From contig VZSR01000479.1 of the NCBI GenBank assembly GCA_013398615.1, positions 1,605,935 to 1,669,934 of the forward strand: a DNA stretch of 64,000 nucleotides, in the 5' to 3' direction. The notes below the pieces were generated by a model. That model worked only from the letters and a program-made list of their open reading frames with translations. It searched no databases and had not been told where the DNA came from. The translations under genes were made by a program, and so were the position numbers. The stretch's first letter is position 1. Every line of letters begins with the position of its first letter. This document shows, in pieces, positions 49,177 through 60,680 of the stretch. The DNA comes from Brachypodius melanocephalos (lineage: Eukaryota; Chordata; Aves; Passeriformes; Pycnonotidae).

Positions 49177-52100
49177 CAGCACAAAGCTACATTCCTTTTA
49201 CTTGCTTTGAAAATGTCCTCAATGAAGCTGTGAAGCTGCCAGCTGCCCTTCCTGGGAAACTTATTTTGCTCATGCAACACAGCTGCATCTCTTTCAAAGT
49301 GACCCATATTACAATCTCTAACAAGTTCTTCTGTATGTTGAGAGCTGGATTTTGTCAGTCCTTTGTGTTACTTTCAGGCATTTTTAAGTGCTTTTTTCAG
49401 CCTTTGTGGTATGAACTGACTTAACTCTATTTCTTTTAATATTTTATAAAGTGGGAAGAAGAAACAGGGAGAGGAGAAAAAAAAAAGAAAGGAAGCTATT
49501 CCTCACCCCTTTCATTTCTAATGGGAAGCCATCAATGATGCTTGCACTGAGTATTTCTAGTGCTATATGCAAAAAGTCACTGGTGACACTCTTCAGCACT
49601 CTGTGGGGCTCCTTTTCCATCTCTCTTTGCACACTGTGTAATCATTGTCTTTCTGAAAGAACATCTGCTGGTACCTCCACATCAAAAGCTGCTTATCCTC
49701 TTGTAGCTCTCTCATTTGAGAGTACCCCATATGATGTTGACAATCTATTTTTTAATGTCCTCTCTGATCTCTGTTCTCAAGGTCTCCCACAACTCGTTGT
49801 AGCTGACCTGCTCCTCTCTTCTGTTGTAGTCTTCCTTTATCTGCCCTCTTCAATCACATGTGTTTTGTTTCATTTGAATGTGGCTTTTCTCTATAGCCTG
49901 TTGCCTACAATTTCCTCTTTGCTTTAAGCATTATTTTCTTTGATTTGTCACTCAAACTTTATGTTCCTTCAGCCAGAGCTTTAAATCTCATCTGGAACTG
50001 GAGACTGAATTCTCTCATCATTGTGGAGACATGTTTTGTTGTTGTGAGGTTTGACAGTTTTTCTGCTGTGCAAGTCATTAAAATGTACACACTGCTGCAC
50101 TTGCATCATAATCAAGATCTTGAAGGCAGTAAGCACTCTTTTTTACTTCAAAAAAAAGTCACAATCTATTAAATGCAAAACAGGTAATCTGTTCACATAT
50201 TTGACATCAGTGACAGAAATAACTAATCCATTAACTGAATTATTTAGTTAAATGCTTTGATTTGTGCTGGTGTGTTCATTATTAAAAAGGATTAATAATC
50301 CGTTGATGCTTTCATTTAACATAAGATTCTCTTGTCATTTATTATAATCCTATTTCTTCAGCAATTCATCCAGTAATTTTGATTTGCTTTGGGCTAATTC
50401 TTCACAATGTTCCTGTGATTTTCAGCTGACAGGCAGACCTTGCTTTTCCCATTTACAACAAAACTCAGCTAGAACATCTAGCTCTGCAGAAGGTGCTGCT
50501 CTGACCCTTCAGCATTTAACTAAACTTCAGTGTTGGTTCAAAGACAGGTCTGCACTAGCACCACAAACCAGACTTAGTGGATTCTATATTTGAATAAAGA
50601 AGAAACAGTTATAGGTTGATCTCTCTGCGTCTCTCATAGGGAGAAATGTACCTTGGAGGACTCAGTTGAGGATTAGTGGTCACTAACAAGTATTCATCCA
50701 AAACTACGGCTTTTTTTGTCTCAGTACAAATAAATACTTAATCTGATTTCAAGCCAATTTTTTTTACCTGGCAACAAAGCTAAAACAAGTTGCATTGCCA
50801 CAATATTCACTTGGATTCCGTCAAAAGTGGGAATGTCAGCATACGAGAAAGGCTACATATTTCTTCTCATTTTCATTGACTAATGAGTGCCTTGCTTAGA
50901 TTGTATGGGAAATTTTATATGCTCTTTTAAAACTCAGATTTTATTAATCATGATTTAACACAACATCAGGAAAATCCCAGATAAATTCTCAGAATCTTTA
51001 AACAACTCTAATAGGAATTTATTCTCAACAAATTTGTTTGGCAAACTGCTGTAAGGGAAGTTCACCTGCTGTTTTCAAATCACTTGTGCTTACAACTCTC
51101 TGTGAATCACCTGCCAGCCATCTGAATTTTCATGAGAACTGTCCTGCAGTGCAATTTCTCATCATGCACATCTAATGATAACGTTATAGAAGTGAGAAAG
51201 AGTCCAAATTTAATTCCATTAGACACGTTGTCCTGTGGTTGCCTGCTACCCCGCAGAGTTACACGATCAACACATGTTTTCTCACAATACCAACGACCCC
51301 ACCTGCAAACCCCCACAATCTATACAGCATATACCTGCTTTAAAGCCATGAAATAATTAGGGGAAGAGTAATTTCAATGGAAGCCATAATGGTTCCTTAA
51401 ATGCAAGCTATTCCAACAGCATCTTCCTCAAAAGCTCCTGAGCTGCCAAACATTTCCTTGTGCAAGTGCCTGTCAGGGATCACGTAAACATTCTCTGTAT
51501 TGTTAAGGGTCATTACCTGTGAAATTTAAATGAGAAAGTTATTTAGCACAGCTGTCGCCCTTGAAATATCCTCTTCATCTAGGATTCAAGCTAAATCCTA
51601 GTGAAGTCAAAGGAGAAATTCAGGAATTCAGTAGGAATTTGATCTGCATGGTTAGAATTCATAAAAAGCCATATCTGGTGCCTGAAGCGATCTCCTTGCA
51701 GTTTGTCCAGCTGCCTTATGCCAACCTCCTATTTCCTCCACCATGTAAAACACTAAGGGAAGGAGAATAGGGATAGGTTTCTTGCCTTCACACGGCAAAC
51801 AAACCCATACAAGGGGCGTGAAGGGGAAAGCAAGGCTCCAAACGTGGTTTTAGAACTCACACAAATGTTCTCCCTCTCTCTTTCAAGAGAGATTTCTCTC
51901 TTGACTTCTCTCAACAAGATTTCTCCCTTCTCCAGTGACACTCCACACCTGAGAGCAGAGAGCACCTGGCTAAGGGAACAGGCTTACTGTAACTCCACAA
52001 TAAATTCCCTCATTTCCCTTTCTCTAGATTTACCAGGTGAATTACATTCTCTGAATGGTTATACCTGAGTATATTTAGATATTTTGCAAAAAATATTGCA

Positions 52101-52962
52101 AAACCAGCTGTCTGCACTTCTGAGTCATGAAACGAATGATTAAATGTCTCTCTTCCCAGATGTCACATGCCTTTTAAATTAATTTGTTTGATCTCTCACA
52201 TAGCAACTTTCTTAATGAGAAAAAAGAAATTTTCACTGGCTTTGGGAAGAAATAGTTGAGGGGTCAGTCCTTGTACATAGAGATGATGTGTTAGTTATAA
52301 CTAAAAAATATCTCAAACTATTAATAGAGAGCTGATTCACCTTTGAAAACAAAGCTCTTTTTTATTATTCTTCAGTCCTTAATATATGAAACAGCACAAT
52401 GCTCACAGTTATTACTGGGACAAAGGTGGTAAGGCATTGCATATTTGGAAATGACATAAAACAGAGAAACAAAAGGAAATTGTGTGAACGTGAGAGAGAG
52501 AAAAAACTTCCTTAAAGACTGGGAGAGTAACCCCTCCCTCCATTTCCCATTTATTTATTACCCTGTGACATAGGGAAAATAGGTAGAGCTGTGATGCCAA
52601 GTATATGAATGTAATGTATGGGAGGGGAGCTACACCATGGGACTCATCTCCTCTCCCCATTACAGTCAAGGAAGAAAAGGAAACAAGTTGGGGGAGAAAA
52701 TGACTGTTAAAGACTGTAGCTGCTGCTTTCTCATTTTTATTAATTTCTTTGAAGCATTATCTGCAAATACATCTATTTGTATGCCTATTACTCATGTCTT
52801 CTTACTCATTTATCCTTAGATGTATGCCTAAATTTCTATGTTATATATTAAATTTGGGTCTAAAATTAATTTCCTTAAATATCTTAGTATAGATATTTGT
52901 TTAATTGTAAATAATGTTCTAGTAATGTTTAATTCCATTCTAACTTTTTTTTTTCCTTTCAG
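49177..52962. other. Non-coding DNA, no gene seen
   Basis: Includes the longest open frame of the window (49451-49927, 158 codons). It is a pyrimidine-rich stretch with many TCT and CTC codons and no domain, so I do not call it a gene. A stretch at about 50811-51010 has retained CpGs and could be conserved. A perfect 9-bp stem with a 4-base loop lies at 51883-51904. Confidence 0.5.
51883..51904. repeat. Perfect 9-bp hairpin
   Basis: TCAAGAGAG and CTCTCTTGA pair across the loop ATTT, inside a longer CT-rich stretch (51870-51925). Seen directly; no U-tract or gene context suggests a function. Confidence 0.85.
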
Positions 52963-52989
52963 AAAGACTCTTCAAATCAATCTAAAAAG
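52963..52989 (+). other. Candidate 27-nt microexon
   Basis: A strong plus-strand acceptor (nine T, CCTTTCAG) is followed by 27 nt ending in AAAAAG and a GTATTT donor. In phase 0 it reads KDSSNQSKK without a stop. The length is a multiple of three, as in many neuronal microexons. No partner exon is visible, the strand disagrees with the 22.7 kb exon candidate, and such sites arise often by chance in introns, so support is low. Confidence 0.15.
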
Positions 52990-55900
52990 GTATTTGCCAT
53001 TATATATTCCTAAGAAACCAAATAATATAGTACTCAAGTTAAAAGAAAAAAAAAAAAAAAACAAACAAAACCAACAAACCAACCAAACAAAAACCCATAA
53101 CAAACCACATCTCCATTTCTCCTCTTCCTCTCCTCCCTCAAAGCCCTAGACCTGTAAGAAGGCAGTAAATCCACACTAACAGCTGGTATTCCTCACTGCT
53201 GGGTGGATGCAGGAGCCCTGCCTGCCATGAATGTCAAATATCAATTAGGTCTACACAGGAGTTGAGGACCATATGCTGCAAGGTTCAGATTTGGCAAATT
53301 TAAAAGCACCACCTATGTATGAAATTAAATCAGTTCCTCTACATCGTAACACTTAAAGTGAATACCCACAACTGAGAAAGTATTGGATGAATCCCTAAGC
53401 CCAGTCTGCTCTCGATTTTTATTTCACAGAAAAGAAAAAATCAGGGTTATAATTTTCATACAAAAGAAAGCAGAAAAACAGGAAAAGAAGCTCAAATCCT
53501 TTGACTGTATTTCCAATAGAACTGTTTCTTAATAATACCAACAGCAGTAACTAAAATTTTGCTCTATAGTATACACCCACAAAGGGATTTATATTTGTAA
53601 TTAATATCAACACTATGAAAGAAATACATTCCAAATGAAGAGCACTAGGGAAGAAAAAGCAGACATGATGTATTCCTGAAAATTGTCCTTCAAAATCTGT
53701 TATCATTGACAGCAAAACTGTGGAACAGCTTGAACAGACAGAGCCTGAGAGCTGAACCTGCAGCCCTCAGAATCTTGGTGGTGACACTGAGCACTTTGAG
53801 TGTAGCAGGATGTGAAAGTGGATCTGTGTTCGAGGGGAGCCAGGGCTGCACTGTGGAACTTGGCCTGTAGCTGCTAAACAGCAAATATTTGGGTGTTCAG
53901 GGTTAAGAAAAAATTATTCCCACTCAGCTGAAAGTGGGCAGAGATGGGCAAGAAAAAAAGACAAGAATTTTGCACTTTTTTCTTCTTAAACCTGAAAGGC
54001 TTTTCATTTTGCACGGTCTTGTGGGTAACTGATTTTGGTTTAGCTAACTTTGCATGAGCTCAGAGTTAACATTAACAGTCTTTCTCCTGTATTTTCCTTT
54101 CTTCTCCTTACCCTGTGCTGCTCTACAACTGCAGAGTCCAACTGTATTTCCAGGATACTCAGATTTAATTCCATCACTACTATAATGTTTTCTGGTCCAT
54201 ATTTATTTTTGTCTCCTAGCAAGGTATAATAGAATTTGAATTTTCCCTTTAATTTGCACAACAGGCAACCCTATCACAAGAATCACAGCAAAAGTATTTA
54301 CTGTGCATACTTAGAGGGAAGAGTTTACCAAATTATCACTTCCTCAGGACAATTCTTATTGCTTCAGGGAGGTGGGGTACACTAAGGACTATTTTCATGG
54401 GTTTTTTTAGCCAATATCTCTGTTTATATGTCTTCAGATTTGCTTTAAAGATAAGTTTGTTTTCATCTAGGCTCATGTTTTATCTTCTATGCTTAGTCTT
54501 TTCTGATGAAGGATATTTCTCTGTTTACATGTAAGGAAATATTTCTCCTGCCAGCAAGTGGAAAGATACACAAGTATGTTCAAACCTACACTTCCATATG
54601 AAACCCAGTGGCAAGTTCTGTAAACCCTGACTCAGTTAGGGCCCTGTCCTACATGGCAGGCTATTTTCTTTAAGTAAACCTGAACATGAAACCTCTGAAT
54701 ATGAATAACTGGCTGTGCTCCTATCCCAGATCTGTCAAACTCAGAATGGTGACCTTGAGATTGTGTTTCTGGCAATCCCAGGAAGCTGCATGTGCACAGA
54801 GATGTCATTGCTGAAAAGCACAACTCCACTCCAAGAGTACAAACCCTTCATTTGCAGGCACTAGGGAAGTACACAGGGTTCTGTATTTCAGTGACTGAAA
54901 TTCATGGCAGCTGCAGATGAACATTCTAAAGGATGCTGTCATTGATGGAGGGAATGTCTTCTCATGCCATTGGCACAAAATCTACAAAGTTTTGCTGAAC
55001 AGAAGACTGAAGGAGGCTCTGGGGGTTTAGGAACACACATGAGAACAAAGTAGAGCTATGGCTTAAAAAACTCAATAAAATGCAATAATCCCAAATGGTG
55101 TGTTTCAGGTTTTCTTCATTTCAGAGTACAGCCAGACCTGCTGCAGCAGGGTTGTTATCCATGGACATCCTTGGGTGCAGGATCCTCTTCCAACTGAGCA
55201 CAGACAAACCTCTGAGGATCTCCAAACTTTTGAGGGGATGCAGTGGTCAATATAGGCAGGACTCACTGCGTAACAGGGGCACATTACTGGAGAAAACAGG
55301 AGCAGAAGAACAAAAGGACACATAGAATGGATGCTGTGGAGAGGAAGGAAGCAGAATTATTACACTGAATATAACAGTGTGTGTACAGGTAAGAGCAGGT
55401 GTGCCTCCTTTGCCAGGGGTGTGCAGGGAAAAGGGAAACATCACGTGCTTAATGCAAAGTGCTGTTTCCTGTCACATCAAATGTGAAATCCTGAGAGCAC
55501 ACTAATGAAAACATTTTGTCATACATGTACTTGCAATCAATGTGTGCATGACTGTCTCTTAGAAACAGACTAAAGTAATGCAAACACCAGGGAAGGGCGT
55601 TGCTTGGGAACAGGGACACTCATTCAGCATATCTTAATAGAAATTTCATTTTTTTTTTCTCCAGAGTGGCACAGATATTTGACATTTCAGAAAATAAGCA
55701 TGCACATTTATGTTAAAAAATATGTTCTGTACTCTTAAAATATTGAAATACTATTTAATAAATCTTAAATACTAATGACCTCAATGAATCCTGAGCTTTA
55801 TCACGTTTAAAAATTCCTTTTTAGACAGAAGAATAAATACCACTGGGTAATTGTTAGGTAACTCTCTTCCCATTGGATGCTGAAACCTACAGAAACACCA

Positions 55901-57329
55901 AGACGCATTTGAGGACTTGGAGAATAGCACACCCTTTTGAAACAATAGCAGAGCATTTTGAAAAGGACAGTTTGAATACTTTAAAAAACAACAGCCTTCC
56001 ATCTTCATTGCTGCAAGAATTTACAGTGCTCACAGTAGCACTTTTTCTGAATCTACAAGTTCAGAAAAGTTGTCCTAACTCAATCACAAACACTATATTT
56101 GATAGCAGGCATGCATATGAGGTGCGTATATCTATATTTACAGGGACTGTAAAGGACCCTTCAGATACTCAACTACTGTTGAAAATCCCTCCCAGGATGT
56201 AGGAACTCCTCCATCAACAAATGGGTTGATTTCCTCCATCATTCTTTGAACTACAGAATGCCTCATCCTTACTGAATGCATGCCCTACACACGTGGCCCT
56301 ACCTCTTACTCTGTTTTACAATGAATATCAGGAATTGCTCCAGTGAACTTAGAGCAATATCAATATACGTGTTTATATCTGCCTCAATTTTCCAGGTAAA
56401 AAACAAAGAAATAACTTGGAGAAATAGCAACAAGCCAGCAGAACCCCTTCCATTTAATGAGAATTAAGACTACAAGTAACACCACTTCCCCACATTTAAG
56501 AAAAAAAAATAGTTTTTTTAAATACTCCCATTTTCAACAACTTTCCAAGACTGATACCTGGAAAAGAGAATTTCTTTCATTAAAATAACTGGTACTGTGA
56601 GGAAAAAGAAAAACAGGAAAAGATGAAAATGGACCCAAGGATGCGCTGATGATATCAAGTTGACCTTCCCAAGTTTCAGAACATTTTTCATGGTTCTGCA
56701 GAGTAACTTCTATGACAAAGCCTACCACAGTACTAACTTCACCACTTGCATCGTGAAAATAAAATATACTGTGAGAGACCCTCACTCCTGATTACATTAT
56801 TTAACTCAACATGGGTTATTACAAATTGTTGTATTTCACATGAAACAGAATATTTTGGAACTCTCTTCCAAAATCCCCATTGAGACTTCAATGCAAGAAG
56901 AAATCTGCCACTTAAATATGCAACTTTCTGTCATGATAGCATCTCTCACTTTGCACTGAGCAAATTAAATCGCTTGAGAATGCTACAAAAGACAGAAAAC
57001 TTTAAACTAAATGCCATTCATAATACTACACAGCAGAGCAAATGATGTGTTCCCTTTGATACAGGAAAACATGCTAACAGCATTACCTATTGTTAAATAG
57101 AGGAAACTGTCAGAGACACTTTTGGCAGGATGGTGTCTCTTTCCCACAGTTAGAATGTGCTTTTTAGCAATAGGACACACTTATATCAGGAATTTAAGTT
57201 ATCTGTTTGTGTATCCTATATTAGCCAGATAAATGAAGTCTTACCTTGATGTTTTTCAGCAATCACCAGATACAGAGGGTATTACACAACTCTCTAAGCT
57301 GCTTCTGTTTTTCTGGCCAGCAAAAAAAA
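52990..57329. other. Non-coding DNA, no gene seen
   Basis: AT-rich sequence with the A/C tract at 53043-53100. Open frames are 109 codons or fewer (the longest at 55873-56202), none with a domain. A GC-richer stretch at about 53690-53880 has the texture of an old repeat, but I cannot name it. Confidence 0.5.
53043..53100 (+). repeat. A/C-rich low-complexity tract
   Basis: A long A run passes into CAAACAAAACCAAC and CCAACCAAAC words. From about 53050 to 53140 there is no G at all, so the opposite strand is C-free. This is the longest member of the A/C tract class here. Confidence 0.85.
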
Positions 57330-57429
57330 NNNNNNNNNNNNNNNNNNNNNNNNNNNNNNNNNNNNNNNNNNNNNNNNNNNNNNNNNNNNNNNNNNNNNNN
57401 NNNNNNNNNNNNNNNNNNNNNNNNNNNNN
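57330..57429. other. Assembly gap (100 N)
   Basis: Exactly one hundred N, the conventional placeholder for a gap of unknown size. It is preceded by an A8 run and followed by a GATA-type repeat, so the missing sequence is probably a microsatellite. Open frames that run through it are artefacts. Confidence 0.99.
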
Positions 57430-57449
57430 TAGATATAGATAGATATATG
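57430..57449 (+). repeat. GATA-type microsatellite edge
   Basis: TAGATATAGATAGATATATG directly after the gap is a degenerate (AGAT)n array, probably the right edge of a longer repeat lost in assembly. Confidence 0.8.
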
Positions 57450-59424
57450 CACCTACTACTAAAGAAGACACACATAATTCTATTTCTAAATTGAAGCGCA
57501 AAGTGGGTTGAGGTTTTATTTTAATACAAGCACCCTTTCCATTCAACTTTGATCTCTGCACTGTGGTTTTTCAGATGAGTAAAATGATTTGTGCCATCTG
57601 GATCTGAGTGATAGTTTCTCACCAGACCCACCACACAATTCTCACACTTTTCCCTGCTCCTTTGCAGGGAATTGGTTGGGAACTCCCTTTGTTGGGGTCA
57701 TTATAATCACAAATCATTATCTGTAATTCACGTAATGAATTAAATAATGACTTTTATTAACTTGAGCAATACTAGGCTGCAGGTGAACAGCATCACCACT
57801 GAATCTAACTCCATTAGCTGCAGTAAACACAAATGGGAATCATGACCACCTGTGAGCTGAGATTGCAGCTCCTTTCAACAGCCCACAGATTTTACCCTGC
57901 ATGATTGCCCACTTTTCTGCCCAAACAATTCCAAATATTATACAGTCTGGGTGCCATCACTGTATTAATTGTTCTTTCCCCAGAAATGTTAGAAGAGTCT
58001 TGACATTTTAGTTAAGTTTCATAAATACTTCTACCATATACAGTGACAGTGAATTCTGGAAAACAATTTCTTGGGGAAAAGTACACCTAAAGTCACAATT
58101 TCTAATGTTTACAGGAGAGAGTTATGCCTTTGGACATTCATATACCATACAGAAAAAAAAATTGTCATATATACTTAGAGGAGTTATGTATTTTAAGCAG
58201 TTGAACCTGTTCATCCATTGAAACTTTTTAGAGCAATGTTTCTTTAGAAATAAATCCACAGTATTCCTTCACACTGAGTGGTCAAATAAAGCATTTACTA
58301 AATCATGATGCAGATGTTTATTTTTGTAGTGGAGAAGAAAAGTGAGACCAGAAATTGGGGGCAGAAGTTTCACACAGATCCCACGGTGTTGTACAAAGAA
58401 ATTCAATTAAATATTGAAACTGAGGTCATGCGAATGTAAACATACTTTTTTCCCCCATATGTTTCTTTCAAAATTTTAACAAGAGTAAGAAATACATGCT
58501 CACATGTACTAGAAAAGATTGAATACAACAGAAGTACTGCTCAGTGATAGACGACAGATTAGTTAACTCAACAATATATCAATTTGGTGAAAACCAATTA
58601 AGAAAAACTCATTTACAGAATGTTTGTTCTTCATACATAAACAGCAATTTGATGCCAACAGTATTATACTCAGAACACACTTGTTGCCTACATTTTGCCA
58701 CAATTTTTCAAGTTTCAATTTTGAAACTGAAAGTACAGTTACTGGAAATTAATCTAAAATGGACTCACATAATAAAACATTAGTACAGAGTCAGAATTCA
58801 AACACTCTTCATCGAGTGAACAGGATTTTAGCTCTATTACCATTTATAAACTTTAGGCTGTTAAAGCCAGTGCTTGAAGAGAGAAAGCAACCTAATAAGA
58901 AAAGCTTCTAAACCCAAACCACTTCTAACTGATGTATTAATATTGTCCTTTCCCAACAATAACACTTTAGAACTTCTCAGCTCCATGATTCAGTTTTTCC
59001 TCCCATAAATAATTACGACAGTCACAGGGAGCCAGCTTCAAGTGCAGGTGGGCCAGAGGTGAAAGCAGCTCCGAGATGCAGGACTTCATAATGAATGACA
59101 GGTAAAAACTTTGCCCAAAAGTGATCTGGATTTCTGAGCCAGGGGTTAAAGCTTATCTTTTCTAGCTACATGCATATATGCTGGGATTTGGCATGGATTG
59201 TGTTTGTTTTAGTGGATCCTGGCAAAGAAAGTGTTTGCTTACAAGTTTTATTTAAGCTCCTAAGTGTTACATGTGTACAGTGAGCAAGGGGCAAACATCA
59301 GCAATGACATGACATGTACTTGTTGATTTTTCTCCAGGAATCATGGAAGTTCAGGTATACCACTTACCAAATCAGACTACAGAGGATATTTACTAAAGGT
59401 AAATTATGTTATATAGAGGGATTT
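57450..59424. other. Non-coding DNA, no gene seen
   Basis: AT-rich unique sequence. The longest open frame (58544-58783) is 79 codons with no domain. No repeat that I can name. Confidence 0.5.
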
Positions 59425-59536
59425 TTGTTTGTTTTTTTTGTTGTTGTTTTCCTTGGTGTTTTGTTTGTTTGTTTGGTTTTTAAATTAAAAACAAACCAAA
59501 CCCCACAAAAACAAACAACAAACCACCACCAAAACG
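59425..59536. repeat. T/G tract facing an A/C tract (imperfect inverted repeat)
   Basis: The left half (to 59480) is T/G only with GTTTG words. The right half (from 59487) is A/C only with CAAAC words. They meet at GTTTTTAAATTAAAAAC (59476-59492), a perfect palindrome apart from its central base. The halves can pair imperfectly over tens of bases. It joins both orientations of the tract class found singly elsewhere in the window. Confidence 0.8.
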
Positions 59537-60089
59537 TGGCTTCCACTACAAAATATTCACAAGTCATACTGTTGCATTTGGTGAATATTGCAGTCTGAAC
59601 AGATCCATGTCTTCATTTCAGATGATGAATCTTCTAGGCATTGATGCCTATTACATAGCAATATGTACACACTAAAATAACAGAATGATGTGTGTAAGGA
59701 GAGGTATATCCATGCTGATTTGAATGCTTCCCAGAATTCTCTTCTAATGCTGAAGGCTAAACAGACACCAATCATGTCAGAAAGATCACCCCAGGGTGTG
59801 AGAAGAGATCAAACTGGAATTGGTCTCCCATAATTTTTTGTTAGTATTACAAAGAAAGCAGAGAGAATAACCTCATTAGGTTTTCTGCATTGCTGTTAAG
59901 AATTTTTGGAGGTTCTAAGAGTTTCCCATGAAGTAGCAGAGCAAATCAGTAAAAAAAGGAGGCAGGAAGAGAAGTAGCCCTGTGAGGTCCTCTTTACATA
60001 AAAATAAGTCACAGAAGAATAGGAAGAAAATTAAAATAAAAATGTTTGCTGATATAACAATTATGTAACAGTCTCCTGTTACTAAAAAT

Positions 60090-60680
60090 ATAACTACTTC
60101 AGGTCAGCATGTTTCTTAATAATTAAGGGCCATTACTGTAATTCCTGTATGTCATTAGTGCACGTATTTAAGCTCGTCTCAAATTCTCCTTTGCCATTCA
60201 AAATCAACAAGACTGAGCTTTCTTTCTTTACACTGGCAAGGTCTGAAACAGCAAGTTACAGACTTTTGTAAAGGACAGATCCTTCAAGATACAAGATTAT
60301 TGTCCTTCAAAGGCATAAACTGAATCTGAGACAACCCCCAGCAATCCACGTGCTTTTAGCAGTGTCTTTATGCTAACACACCATCAGTTTGATATTCAGG
60401 ATGCTGCTGGTTTCCATGAGGTTTTGGTAAACTAAGGGCTAAACACGAAATCACTGTGAATGTATCGAGTATTCATGGATGTATTTTCCAATGATTAATT
60501 AATGTGAATCGGTTCATAAAGATGCTCAGTAATTCAAATCCAAGCTTCAGGGCAGTGGCAAGCTGACAAGCTGTTTTTCACAAAACCTGAGACACTTCTC
60601 TGAAATGGCTTCCCAAGGTTGACATGAGCCTTATCTCAAACCTATCGAAGCAATTTACACATGAAAGTGTACAACTGCAA
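60090..60680. promoter_or_regulatory. Candidate conserved non-coding element
   Basis: A long complex stretch, free of simple sequence, with retained CpGs (GCACGTATT, GCTCGTC, CCACGTG, ACACGAA, TATCGAG, AATCGGT, TATCGAAG). It includes an E-box CACGTG within ATCCACGTGC, and ATTAATTAAT (60494-60503), a palindromic paired-homeodomain site. It resembles conserved developmental regulatory DNA. This is composition-based inference only. Confidence 0.35.

Noticed and set aside
49451..49927. Longest open frame in the window, 158 codons, plus strand
   Set aside because: Pyrimidine-rich stretch with low stop density, serine/leucine-heavy translation, no domain, no splice context, and it lies just downstream of a dead CR1. 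A frame of this length is plausible by chance in 64 kb.
56534..56785. Minus-strand open frame of 83 codons
   Set aside because: Protein-like to the eye, but no splice sites or domain. Treated as chance.
57233..57561. Open frames running through the gap
   Set aside because: They cross 100 N and exist only because N codons are translated as X.
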